This document shows positions 36,791 through 48,375 of a stretch of 64,000 bases of DNA, piece by piece. How positions within the stretch are numbered: position 1 is the stretch's first letter; every line of letters begins with the position of its first letter. Source of the stretch: Siphonodentalium dalli (Eukaryota; Mollusca; Scaphopoda; Gadilida; Siphonodentaliidae); the NCBI GenBank assembly GCA_032622095.1, contig CP136066.1:182254716-182318715 (forward strand). Direction: 5' to 3'. The notes beneath the pieces were generated by a model. That model made no database searches. It was not told the DNA's origin and saw only the letters and a program-made list of their open reading frames with translations. A program made the translations under genes and the position numbers.

Positions 36791-38960
36791 ATGTCTGAAT
36801 TCTCCATTAAAATAGAAAATGAAGAATGAAGAAAAGATATGAGCCTGCCGTATAGGATATGTTAATCTTGATTAAAAAGGCAGAATTAACTCATTAAAAA
36901 ACACAAAATGAATGAAGAAAAGATATGTGCCTGCCGAAATCAATTCAAATGTATAATAGGAAAACGAAAACTAACAGTTGAGTGCGAGCTCGTATCGCTT
37001 TAACATTTAACGGGTTAATCAGAAAGCCGTTTCCGATTTTGTTGGCCATAATTAAAATGTTTTAGGCAAATCGCAAAACCCAGGACGTTTTATAGAGTTA
37101 GGATATAAATTTCGTAGACATTGTGCTGTGTAGTAATGGCTAACACACGTACAAGGCTACCATTTAATTCGTGTCTCATCCTAACATTGGTTGAATGTTG
37201 ATTAGTTTGAAATGTTCAAATTGTAATATTAACACATTATTTAGTCTTGATTTATATACTAGGGATGGCGTTAGTATTTCCGCAACGCAAGGGTTACGAT
37301 TCCCGATATGTTTGGTGCAATATTATCTCGGAAGCTAAACTGAACTAATGGCTATTATCGTGGCTGCCGACAACAATCAAGACATATTTATGATAACCGT
37401 GTCGATCTCTTTGTCGGTGGCCATGAAATCTCATGACGTGGTACAAAAAGTTCCGATAGTGGTACTTTTTAGAAATCTTGATTAAAAAGGCAGAATTAAC
37501 TCATTAAAAAAGACAAAATTAAATTAAAAAATTAAAACGGTAGAAGTAACTCATAAAAAAAATTAAATATATTTAAAAAGTAAAACAATTAACTTAAAAA
37601 AATTAATTAAATAAAATGAATTAAACAATGACATGTTTCAGACGAAACACGCCAGTGGCGAGCTAACCTGCTAGTACTGTATAACACACTAGGGAATGTA
37701 TACCTTTCATTAATGTGCTAGTTCAGTTTATCCATGCTTAATTTATACAGGCTTTGGTTCCTTGTGCGAGATCGGGCATATAATCAACGTATAGTTACAT
37801 GCTACTTACCCGTTTTCATCCGATCCCAAAATAAATGCTCGCCTAGTTGTGCTTTGTCCTGTCTGTTTGGGCTGAAAAGAGGACGAGAAAATTATGCTAG
37901 TAGTTTAAGTTTGCACGTCGTTTAAAATATTATACAATATTATATATCATGGGACCGATTAATACGCAATGTGTTTTGGACACATAATATATTTGAATTA
38001 AATATTTATAATAAGATCTCATAAATGAGATAGGGTCCATATAAACAGCAGTTTTAGCATGTACACTAATATCGAAACATTTTTTCGGCTAGTGCAGCAT
38101 GTTTTTAAACGAGATGTTCTGGGCGACGGATATATACGTCGCCGGCATATGAAAGGTGCCCTTCGAGCGACATATTTGTCGCTGGCACAGGATGAGTTAA
38201 GTGGGCATAATTTAGTTGCTGGAATGAGTCATGTCTACATTTAAAACAAATCATGTCCATGTCTGAAAATGGAGACTTTTACAACAGTTAGAAATGTATA
38301 GTCGGATCTCAGTAGTTTACAGTTCTAAATGGTAACCCCACAAATCGCGTAATCATGTTCACATCCCTATCAGCACGTCAGTTGTTTATTAATTACTAAC
38401 ATATCTGAAAGATCCCTCCGTGACATTAAGTTAAGTTGGTTTATAATATTATACATATATTAGATGTCATATCTTTCCGAATAATTAGCGGATTATAAGT
38501 TGCGCGTTAATTTTAGATTATCTTAACAGACCTCACTCCAGAGTTAAATGTCTCAAGACCAACGTTAAGACAGTCTTAAATTTGGATCTTTTTTGCAATA
38601 CGAACTTATAACTGAAGTTTGAAGTCATGACCATCTCAAATCACAACTAGGTCATTTTCATGAAACTGGTCCCGATATATACAGAGTTTAGGTTATATAC
38701 AGTTCAACATGTTATTTTAGTATACTATAGCTAAATTTACACTTGAATCCGTTCTAATTAGCGTGAATCTCGAACCGAATCCTAGTTCGCTTTGCAATTT
38801 TCTTTCTTCCCCACTGCGTGTCCGTCCTTCAGCTATATTATGTATTGCGCAGCTACAATAGAACAGTTTGAAAGGTTAAAATAGTGAGACGCTTGTATAT
38901 ACATATAGTCGAGAAAAAAAATTCGTGCACGTACGGCAATATTTAGTCATATTAAATCCG
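36791..38960 (-). repeat. ~2.07-kb tandem unit, inverted and phase-shifted
   Basis: Read in reverse it goes: end of the internal segment (matching 15000-15238), one 470-bp repeat (38240-38720), the start of the internal segment (matching 13640-14960), then the Y-side flank. The left array instead starts and ends with the 470-bp repeat. A short extra duplication (GCCTGCCG with TTAATCTTGATTAAAAAGGC) lies at 36830-36940. Confidence 0.7.
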
Positions 38961-39181
38961 ATATGTTAAATGCAAATTCACGATGGAGCCGATTCATTTG
39001 AGCGCCAATTTGAGTATACCAACCATGATACTGATCGATAGTAGATGTTGTAGGTAGCTGGGGTTGCTATTGTGTGTTATGATATTACGCACATCCGATC
39101 CGACGTGAAGAAAGGAGATGCCGCAAAATTATCAAATCAACTGCAAGTTGGTGGCCTGTCCACACGAAGCTGCAAGCTACA

Positions 39182-39945
39182 ATGAAATATGAAAAGTAAC
39201 TATTAACGTCGTAAAATGACGCATTAAACACATTTATATTTGTATTGATGAAACTGGTGTGAGCAATAAATCCTCCAGAAAAGGGTTCATATTGAACCTA
39301 AATATTCACATATATACAGGTCGGGAAAAGATGCAAAATTGGCTTACAAGCGAAATCGGGCTCAGTATAATAAGCCAATTCGACCTCTCGTTTTAATGTG
39401 TTTTGACAACGCACACCTGACTTTGCCAGGTTCCGCGACATTCAGTTTCAACCCATCATTTACGACGCATTACCGCGCTTTAAAAACCAACATTGTCTCA
39501 CCTACTCGCAACGGCGGTAATCCTTTTAATTGGTGTTACTTATTGTTTGTTTGCTTTAATTTTAGTGACCGTTTCATAGCCTTGTTCTCGCTATTAAGTT
39601 TCTTTTCGGAGAGTTCTTCGGCCGGAAATGATAAATTGTGACAGCAGCAGAAAATTTTCACAAGGAAACGCTTATGATTGGCTGTTTATATATCTGGCGA
39701 GATGCTTTAAACACCTTTATGATTAGTACTCTTTTTAAAATCTACGGAAGACTGCATCAGTTTTGCGGCACAAATACATTCCGGCCGTCATTTTACCACT
39801 CCCGTAGCCGGTTTTTTCCAACCGCCCTCGGTGCAAAAAGCTTGTATCGAGTTATCGTTCTTAATGACAAAGCGCCATAGAGAGTTACTCTGTGAACACG
39901 CCGTGTCGAAGAGTGCCAATCGAGAGTGCGCTGTGTGAAGGTTAA
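39182..39945 (+). repeat. Block D, copy 3 (lacks the RNase H end)
   Basis: Matches 19470-20245 directly, from AAATATGAAAAGTAACTATT onward. The RNase H relic of the other copies is missing; instead ~220 bp of unmatched sequence (38961-39181) joins it to the tandem-unit block. Confidence 0.75.
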
Positions 39946-40324
39946 TTGATCGGTGTACATTAAAGTGAACTACCGCGATGCTCTTTTTTATAGACTTGCA
40001 CTGCTGTGTATATTATAAACGAACACGATAGCAGTAAACTACCACGATGAACGTGCACTGTCAGTTATATCACACACTAATATGACAAAATGACGTATGA
40101 AATTATCGTTTCGCTATGATACAAATATATTAAAGCGTCTCATATGTTGAGAACACATATCATATGTTGCGTGTACCTACCTCTGTAAGGTGCGGTGAAT
40201 CCGTGGACGTCGAAATTTCAAATGGACGTACAATGTGTTCGTTTTGGGTCCACGTGAACTAGCCCCGCTGATTCAGCCAATCGGAGCATCACGTGTTTAT
40301 ATGTGAGTTGTTTGTTGAGATTAT

Positions 40325-40471
40325 CAACAAGGAAAGCAAAATTCGCTGTGGTTGCAGCTTGCATGACTCGATCGCCGGTGACAAACCGTTCACATTCAAG
40401 AAAGTTGGCAGTAAAAAGATTAAAAAAAGCGAATATTGGACACACTCTACGAAAAGAATCTGATGTCAAGG
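40325..40471 (+). pseudogene. Dead copy of the 20746 exon
   Basis: Nearly identical to 20752-20891. A deletion of ~150 bp upstream removes the start codon, and an extra A within AAAAAAAGCG shifts the frame. The donor GTACGT is retained. It lies in the direct duplicate of 20246-21545. Confidence 0.65.
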
Positions 40472-40782
40472 TACGTCTATCATTTTATCTATATAAGCCC
40501 AGTTCCACTGAAATGGCCAGTGTCACCCCATATCGTTCAGTTGGGTACCTAGCTGTTGGAATTTATAGTTGAGCACCCATCTTTTATAAAATTTACATTT
40601 TGGTAACCAGATTTCTTAAATCTCACGCAAAACGTGATTTAAAAACATATTATGGACTTGTTGAAATTGAAAAGTTAGTACTAGGGTGCATGCCAACATC
40701 TGTAATGTAGCATTCTACTTACATCGCCGGAAATTTTTAATAACTCGACCATACCACTCCATGGAAAACATCATCTGATCTA

Positions 40783-40995
40783 CAGTAATGCCCAAAGTAA
40801 TTGACCATTTAACCACAGCAAAACAATGGTTAATTTTTCATGATTTAGTCGGAAATATGGCTTGTTGCCATTCATCGAAAAGCTCTCGGCGAGAGCTTTC
40901 CGATTAATGGCAACAAACCATAGATTCTACTAAGTCATGAAACATTACCCACAATGCTGCTGTGGTAAAGTGGTCAATTACTTTGGACATTACTG
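40783..40995. mobile_element. 213-bp Tc1/mariner-like MITE, copy 2
   Basis: Same ends (CAGTAATGCCC), same length and TA flanks as the element at 21209-21421. It was carried along by the segmental duplication, so it is not an independent insertion. Confidence 0.85.
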
Positions 40996-41079
40996 TACGC
41001 CCAATTGTAAACATTTACATCTCTATTCGGGACGCAACTATCGGCGATAATGTAAAAGAAATGATTTCACCATTGATAG

Positions 41080-41291
41080 TCAGTGCTTGTAATTAATATG
41101 TAAGAATGGTGGTGCAGGTGCTCGAGGTGGTCGTGGTGCTGGCTCGGTGGCCAGTGCTGCTGTGGATATTAACTTGAGCACGGAACCAGTCGCCACCACA
41201 GGGAGGCGTAGTGGTCGTCGGGTCATATTTCCAGTCAAACTGTTGGAATGAATAATTATGGAAGAAGCTTTGTCCTTTGTAATTCGTCCGT
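41080..41291 (-). CDS. Last exon of a minus-strand multi-exon gene
   Basis: The acceptor TTGATGTTCAG supplies two bases that complete the phase-1 codon from the exon ending at 41417. The frame then runs ~70 codons to a TGA at 41080-41082. Its tail is basic and Pro/Ala-rich (APRPPRAPAPPF) and ends LHINYKH. The phase match with the upstream exon is good evidence for real splicing. The same last codons survive antisense at 21515-21540, where the duplication cuts the exon. The product is unknown. Confidence 0.55.
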
Positions 41292-41416
41292 CTGAACATC
41301 AATTATTATAAAGTGGTTCCTTTTTTTTGCTTCTTTACGCAACAAAGGTATTGTAAAGATGAGATGAAGTGACGTGTGATGATATGTAGCATATGACCGT
41401 GGTGTGTTGTTCTCAC

Positions 41417-41895
41417 CTCTGTCTGCAGACGTTCTGGAGCGTATGGAAGAAATCGTAATCTCAATTTCCTTGACAAAGAGAACGAGGTCCGATTTATTCC
41501 CCTTCTTGACGCCGTCCTTCCACCGCTTTTCAAACGCAGCCCCTTCGACCAGATTTCCAGATACCGTGAGAGAGGTAAACCCTGCTATGATCAGCTTGGA
41601 GAGCTCAGCATTTGTCTTTCTCTCGTATGCCTTACTCGCTTCTTCGTGTTCTACTGTGATATTGATCAAACGCTGGTGTTCTGGTCGCGAAAATCGACAT
41701 TTTGTCTGGCAGTTTTCATAATATTCCTGCATGTTCTGGGTGGCCATCTGTTGGAAGTTTCTGGCATCTGCACTCATGAATTCACCAGACAATGTTAAGT
41801 TCCGAACTTCCGACGGATCCAAATTCGATGATTTCCTCAACACCTGCCTCCAGCAGTGAATCTCTTCGTCCAGTTTTGTTCGTCTGATATAGCAC
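41417..41895 (-). CDS. Penultimate exon of the same gene
   Basis: Preceded by CAAACCCACAG and ended by a consensus donor (GAG, then GTGAGA). The 159-codon frame begins CYIRRTKLDEEIHCWRQ and includes a predicted helical, charged middle (QEYYENCQTKCRFSRPEHQ) and FEKRWKDGVKKGNKSD. The open frame extends past the donor, but splicing at 41417 joins in phase to the 41291 exon. I recognise no standard domain. Composition and multi-copy 3' flank suggest a mobile-element-like invertebrate gene family. Confidence 0.6.
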
Positions 41896-42371
41896 CTGTG
41901 GGTTTGAAATATATTCATTTGGCTTACTCTGTGTACATACCAAGCCATGTACAATTTCTACCGAATTTCATTATTGAATTTCATTAAGACAGATTAAAAT
42001 CACATAACAAATGGCAAACTAACGAACAACTTAGGTATGCAATTATAACCACTGAAGAGATGGCCAGTTGTATATTTTACTATTCATACACTGTTACCTC
42101 ATATGCCCATTCTATGGTCATTGGTATCGCTATCGTTTGTGACGATATGTATGTACTTCGCTGTTAATTTGTAGCTTGATTTTGAAATTATCACCTGGAT
42201 TGTTCAATTAAATCTTTGGTTAGGTGGATCATGCTTTTGGATGTCTTTGCCAGTATTATGCTAAACGTTCATATTTTCAGGTATAACACTATCCCATTTC
42301 CACAAGTTCCCCCTGTAAAAGCGCGAGTAGAGTGGCACTATCCGCGCGTGTATGAAGGTATCAACATTCAC

Positions 42372-42560
42372 CTGTTTCCTGAGTAAGTCCTGATTGAAGG
42401 AAGCGATTGAGGTAGGGACGAACATTTTGCCTCAACCATTGCCTCGGAATCCAATACATTTTCTGCCTCTTGATCATTGGCCGTGTCTACCTCGATGTGC
42501 TGTGTCCTCTGTCGCCGTATCATTGATCAGTTGGTTTAGTTGCTTGAGACCAACGACCAC
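42372..42560 (-). CDS. Internal exon with an apparent frameshift
   Basis: Bounded by an acceptor (CTAATAATGTTACAG) and a donor (ACAG, then GTGAAT). From the previous exon (phase 0) the frame reads VVVGLKQLNQLINDTATEDT and then needs a one-base shift to read TANDQEAENVLDSEAMVEAKC, which leaves phase 2 as the next exon requires. The 189-bp length cannot bridge phase 0 to phase 2 without an indel. Either the gene is dead, or my a/b junction is wrong. Confidence 0.45.
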
Positions 42561-42913
42561 CTGTAACATTATTAGTAAGGGAATTGTATTTGTTTAATAG
42601 TTGACTCGGCTAATTGCATGTCACTGAAATAGTCAGCCACATCAGACCTTCTTCCTTCATGTAGACTTTCCAACAATTCATGTATGTTTGTAGTGTTTGT
42701 AGTGTCATTGATATATGTCTCTATCAAATCTTATAATCCCACCATTACTTGATTTACTTTCAAAATCCGATGCATTTAGCCATAGCTATCTGCGACTATA
42801 TTGGCATAATTTCTATGCCGTTTTGGCACAATCAAACGTTTTTGGTTTGTACCTTTTTTCAGACACTCGTGAACCCTCAAACAATGAAACATATTGCAGC
42901 ATTCAAGCTCACC

Positions 42914-43437
42914 TGCTCAAGAGAGTCGACGCTCCTAGCTGGCTGAAACCTCAGTCGTTCGTCAGGAAGCCCTGGTGGCAAACACATCTTTATCCTTCTG
43001 TTTCTGGCCTCCAGGATGAAGTCTCCCCCTTCGGCTTGGCTTGGTTGACCAGAAACGTTCATCGACAGATGCTTGATGATATACTGTTTAACTGCAGGTG
43101 GGCATTGTGCCATCATCATCCTGTCCCTCAGCAACAGCTCTTGGTAATTTGGTGCGTTGACAATGTAGAACAGCGGCGAAAGCCTGAGTTGAGCGGCCTC
43201 CATCATCTCCCAGTTCTGCCTTCTCACAGATGCCCGAAATAGATGCAATGAAAATCCGTATGTTGTAACTGCCCTGAACATAAATAAATAGTTGTCATTT
43301 CTCACACCTGACAACCAAGAGAAGTAGGATTCTGTTGTCAGTGGTAGATCTTTCTCGATGGCGTCCCCGCAGAATGGAAGAAGGAGCTCGTCCAATGTCC
43401 CTCGGAAAAAAATCTGGAACAGCTGCCATGCCTTGTG
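42914..43437 (-). CDS. Exon of a DUF6589-like gene, broken by a LINE insertion
   Basis: The frame enters directly from the LINE junction (HHKAWQLFQIFFRG) and continues LLLPFCGDAIEKD, FRAVTTYGFSLHLFRAS, PNYQELLLRDRMMM, HLSMNVSG and GGDFILEARNRRIK. It ends at a perfect donor (GAGCAG, then GTGAGC). The NVSG...GD-x-x-x-E-x-x-N-R-x-x-K pattern recalls, from memory, DUF6589-type proteins of fungi and invertebrates, which may be transposon-associated. This is tentative. No exon upstream of the LINE was matched with certainty. Confidence 0.5.
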
Positions 43438-46400
43438 GTGATAGGATAGGATAGGATAATTTATTTACAATATACACATGAATAATACAATGACAGTAAC
43501 ATATAATAATATAAATGCTGTATATATTGTTGGGGGTTAGCCTAGCCCTATCGGGCTGTCTTCCTGCTACCCCCTAAAACAAGTATCACTATAAGTATTT
43601 GCAAAGATGGCTTGTATTTTTTATCCATGCATACGTACAGACTACATGTATTATCGTGTTTTGGGGCATATCACAGACAAGTATTGGTGTGGTTGTGGGA
43701 CAATCCAGACGAATTGTAAGATACCGCCGTCTTTAGTTAAGTAAGTAAGATAGGAATTATCTATATATATATCGCTGGAAAGTCTTTTTTTGTTGAGTGA
43801 GGTGTTGGGATATTCAAATTAACAGTATTACATATATGTAATGTTTATATGTATGTTAGTGTCGAGAACAATTATGATTTTGCATCAAGTATAACAATGA
43901 ATATTCATATTATTTATAGAGCACAGTCGGGGCATCCTTTGTTTTAACAGCGTACATTTTCTTGGTAATTTCTAAGCATTGCTATCTGTAAGCGCTTCTT
44001 CAGTGTGTGCCTGCTTTGGTAAGATGTATAGTCTTTTTCCATGTTGTTCCATGTTGTGGGGTAGGCGTGGTGTGGCAATTTACCTGACCAGTCAGTTCTA
44101 GGTAGTTCTAACAGAACGGGATTCGGGTGTCTTGGTGTTGATTTTGCTCGTTTACTGTACATCATTCCAAAAGACGCATGCAGGCGGTTATAACACCAGT
44201 CATGCATAAAAATGGAGGAATTGAGGGTGTGTAAGTCATATATTTTCAAGATATTCTCTCTTTTAAAGAGTGGATCTGTGTGACTCCTATACTTCTTATT
44301 GCATATTATACGCATTGCTCTTTTTTGTAATAGGAATATTTTCTTGACTTCCGGAACATGACCCCATATTTGGATACCATAAACTAAGTGGCTTTGAATC
44401 AGTGCATAGTACAATGTTTTCAATGCTTTACTTGGGAAAAAATGTTTCACCTTATTGATGCAGTAGATTGCATGTAATAATTTGGAGCAGATTATGGATA
44501 TGTGCTTTTTGAATGTCAAGTTCTCATCAATATGAATACCTAGAAATTTTGCCGATGATTCATGTCCAAGATTCCCTATTCGGTTCAATTGAGTGTTATT
44601 TAGCTTTAATTTCAAAGTATTCCACTTTTGGTCATTGTTTTGAGGGTGTAAAATCATGTAGTTGCTTTTATTAATATTAATTGAGAGTTTATTACAGCAG
44701 CACCAGTCTGATACATTGGCTAATTCATTGTTGACGTAACTTTGTACTAGTTCGCCATCTTTACCGCTTGTAAACAGTGTTGTGTCATCGGCATACGATA
44801 AAATGTCTATTGTTGTAGAATTTACCATATCATTCACGTATATTAAGAAAATAATCGGCCCAAGAATTGAGCCTTGGGGGACCCCACAGGAAGTGTTCAT
44901 AAGGTTAGAAGTAGTCCCACCATATTCAACGTATTGCCTCCGCTCATTCAAATAACTATGGAACCATGACATTGCTACACCCCTGATGCCATAGTGTTCC
45001 AGTTTCGATATCAGTATGTCGTGGTCGATCGTATCGAATGCTTTAGATAAATCAATAAATACAGCTAAGGTGGAATCCCGTGTCGGTTTATCATTATTTT
45101 TAACGAGATGGTCTAGAAGGTGCAAAATCGGGTGAAAAGTTGAGTGATTTGGTCTAAATCCATATTGGTGTTTATACAAGATTTCATGTTCATTTAGAAA
45201 ATCTACTAGTCGTTTTTGCATTATTTTTTCAAGTAGTTTAGAGAACGATGGCAGGATACTGATTGGGCGGTAGTTTGTTATTTCCTTTGAGTTATTTATT
45301 TTAGGAATGGGGACTACTTTGGAAACTTTCATTTTAGCTGGGAATATTCCCTGTTCGAACGATAGATTAAATATATGATTAAGTGGTGTGGCTATTGTGA
45401 AGATACTCTCTTTCATAAGTGCGGTCGATATGCCGTTGTAATCTTTGCTCATTTTCCCTTTCATAGTATAGCATGTCAATATTATTTCCTGTATCGATGT
45501 AGGTTCGATTTCGAGTGCGTTTATTTGCCTGTCTCGAAGATAATCAGTGAAATTTGCATCGTTTTCAGTGTGTATGGAGTTGCTGGTGTTTCGACCGATT
45601 TTTGAAAAGTAGTCATTGAATTTGTCGGCTATTATGTTCGGATCAGATAGCTCTGTATCGTTATCATTAAATGTCTGAGGGTAGTTACATGATTTATGAT
45701 TTTTATTGATTGCGGTTTTAAGAATTTTCCATGTGTTTTTTATATCATTCTTATTTTTTTCTAGGCTATCGCAGTAATAATTATTTTTGCATTTCCTTAT
45801 TAGTTTATTGTATAATTGACGATAATTTAAATAGGCGATTTTATTTGTTTCTGAAGGTGCCTTCAGTTTATTAGAGTATAATTCTTGCTTAGTAATAGAG
45901 GATTTAATGAGTCCAGATGTCATCCATGGTTCGCGTTTTATATATTTTTTGGGTACATTTCGTGTTATGAGAGGAAAGGCTAGATCATGTGCGTTCATAT
46001 ATATGTCTAAAAATATTTCATATGCCTTATCAGGGGAGTTACAACTGAGAACTGAGTCGAATTTACATGATTTTAACAAGTTTTTGAAAATATTGACATT
46101 GTTAGTGTTGTAGTTCCTGTACGTGATTTTTTTATGAGGGGGGTTTATGGGTTTGTGTTTGTTTGATTCAGATAGGAATATGCCGAAATGATCGGAGATG
46201 TCGCAAGTAATTATCCCTGTTTGGTGACCAGCTTGTACTTTGTTGGTATATATGTGATCAATTAGGGTAGCTGAGTGCTCAGTCATTCTTGTCGGTTTCG
46301 TTATCATGGGCACGAATCCTCTCGTGAAGACATTGTTTATAAAATCGTTAGTTTTTTGATGCGTATCGAAATTTAAGAGGTCGATGTTGAGGTCTCCTAT

Positions 46401-47030
46401 TATGTAAGACTTGGTATTGTTCACTTGTTCTAATATATTATCGAATTTCAACATAAATTTGTCCAAGTCGGCCTTTGGTGCTGTGTTCGGTCTATAGATA
46501 CATCATACTATATAATTATCGTTCGCTCCTCTGTTTATTTCTATAAATAATGTTTCTATTACATGTGGTATAAATACTGTTAAATCTGGTCTGGGTTTAT
46601 ATTGCAGATTTTCCTTTATATAAATACCAACGCCGCCTCTGGCATCGTCGCCGTCAGGTCGAGATTTGAATTCTAAGGGGTGATATCCTGGAAGTGAAAA
46701 ATCTGAGGGACTATGCACTTTGAATATTTCTGTTAGGGCAATAACATCAAACAAATTATCTTCTGTTTTCAAGTCACAAAGTAGATTTTTTAGATCTCCG
46801 TAATTTGCGTTAAGGCTTCTGCAATTTAGGCCGAAGATAGAGAATTTTATATTATTTGACAGCATCTTTTTACCCTGTATAGGCGAAAAATATTGGCATG
46901 TATTTTGATTCCAAAGTTGGATGCTATCGGGGTTGAATTCATCTCCTTCTAATTGAGACCATTTCGCCGCGAAATCGTGTGCCTGTGTATCCCGAACCTC
47001 ACTCAAAGTTATTCTATTTGCAGACATAGT
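43438..47030 (-). mobile_element. CR1/Jockey-superfamily LINE, nearly intact
   Basis: Its 3' end is an (ATAGG)3 tract at 43439-43457 (TCCTA repeats in element sense), as in LINEs with short tandem tails. Coding sequence occupies 43944-47027. A second family member at 51254-52925 shares the tail and 3' region. No ORF1 was identified upstream; the 5' boundary past ~47030 is unknown. It is inserted in the exon ending at 43437. Confidence 0.85.
43944..47027 (-). pseudogene. LINE ORF2: AP endonuclease and reverse transcriptase, one in-frame stop
   Basis: The endonuclease begins near residue 60 (FSIFGLNCRSLNANYGDL, then FDVIALTE). The frame meets a TGA at 46503-46505, where the family expects Gly before CIYRP, then continues uninterrupted for over 840 codons. 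Counting residues from Met at 46466, the later endonuclease motif IGDLNIDLL is at ~40, HQYGFRPNHST ~430, FIDLSKAFDTIDHD ~468, GVPQGSILGP ~526 and the catalytic YADDTT ~558. A C-terminal region follows. There is no RNase H. Reverse transcription at a nicked target is the known role of the family. A single nonsense change suggests recent activity. Confidence 0.85.
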
Positions 47031-47715
47031 GGAAATTTCTAAATTTCTGTAATGTGCGCCCCGGTATCGCCATATGTTTATGTTGTCGTGCGGAAGATCG
47101 ATATGTATGCGTGGAAATTAATACGAATATCATTTTTGCTAAACTTGAATTCAAGTTCTTTGGTGGAATTGTATCAATAAATTTATGCGTGAAATGCTGA
47201 TGTTAATATAAATATAGCATATATGATGTCAATATATTTTGTCAAATACAATTTATATAGATGAATAATTACTAACAAAGACGAATAGGCTAGTATACAT
47301 ATATTAGTCACAGGTGTATAAAATGTATAGATCTATATTCCTACAAATACACACACAACGGTGTATGTAAACGGTGTGTATACATGGTGATCAATAACCA
47401 TTATTGGGTCTCCGCATTATCACCCCAACCACAACACGTACAGACGGACGGAGGCATGTTGACAGCCAGACAGCGATGAGAACAAACAGTGGAGACAGGG
47501 GTGCACACAGGCCACCTCCGACATGAACTAGTGATTAGTGTCAGCCTGGCATGCTGCTAAAACCTTCACCGAAAGGAAACCTAGCATATGCGCCAAGTCT
47601 TTAAAAATGACGTCTCATAACACCTTAAAATATGTTCTGAGCATGTGTATGTCTATATGCCCTAGGCCTGGGACATGTAGCAGGTTGCCGAAAGTTCTGT
47701 AACTGGCTAGTTGAG
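47031..47715. other. No gene seen; possibly LINE 5' region
   Basis: AT-rich sequence between the LINE ORF and the hAT relic. A short minus-strand frame near 47455 starts MPPSVCTCCGWGDNAE and stops after 18 codons. It might be a remnant of an ORF1 start but is too short to call. Confidence 0.35.
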
Positions 47716-47719
47716 ATGG

Positions 47720-48375
47720 TGTTATCTTCAATGAATGGTGGACTGACATGTGATCGTGGAAGTCCTTTTCACTTGTGACATTGGTGTTGCACTAAATGAA
47801 CGCTCGCTGGTGGCATTTGTAGCTGGCATAACAAGCACTAACTTCACTAGTTTGACAGCTTGTGATATCAGCGATAGCTGGTGCTCTGTTAAGGAACGTA
47901 GGTAGGCCAAAAGATCGTGCAGACTGTTGCATCCAGCAGGTTTGTTCGATTTTAGAGTAATTCAATGTGAAGACAAGGTGTCGTATTCGAAGTCTGCCCC
48001 ATAAATATTTGTCACAGATTCTAATTCCGATTTATACCCCCTGTGTAGCGTTCATTAACAGCAGCTCGCACATTAAATATGTGTGGTAATCTTCTTGGTC
48101 GAATCTGTCTTTAATTGTATTTATAAGAAAGTCCAGTGCGTCAATGTAAACCTTCTTAAAGCGTTGTTCTGTGGTTTCAGGGTACTATGGGTCGGCGGTG
48201 CCGTCTTCATATCTATGTGGGACCTTGCGCTGTCTCTCCAGCACTGGTTCATTGATTCTTGCATTCTTAGCGCGCGTTTGTTCACATACTCCGATAACAT
48301 AGAGAACTCCGAATCCGTCTTTTCTTCATCGCGGTTTAGAATTGGCAAACGATCAGTATTTAATGGCACGTTTCC
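47720..48375 (-). pseudogene. hAT transposase relic, C-terminal part
   Basis: The minus strand carries, in order, NTDRLPILNRDEEKTD, a segment IDALDFLINTIKDRFDQEDY, ELESVTNIYGADFEYDTL, then LLAYLRSLTEHQLSLIS and the hAT dimerisation signature LVLVMPATNATSERSFSA. This is the usual order in the DUF4371/ZMYM-like hAT family. Frame changes occur near 48140 and 48020, there is a TGA near 47970, and the C-terminus is scrambled after SERSFSA. It is clearly dead. The N-terminal zinc finger and catalytic core are not present here. Confidence 0.8.

Noticed and set aside
41256-41415. Extension of the 41417-41895 frame beyond its donor
   Set aside because: The downstream part is intron-like, and the 41291 exon joins in phase through the consensus donor.
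42282-42375. Plus-strand 'exon' (acceptor TTTTCAG, frame YNTIPFPQVPPVKARVEW, donor GTAAGT)
   Set aside because: It overlaps and runs antisense to the minus-strand gene exon at 42372-42560 by only a few bases and has no partner exons; retained only as a possibility.
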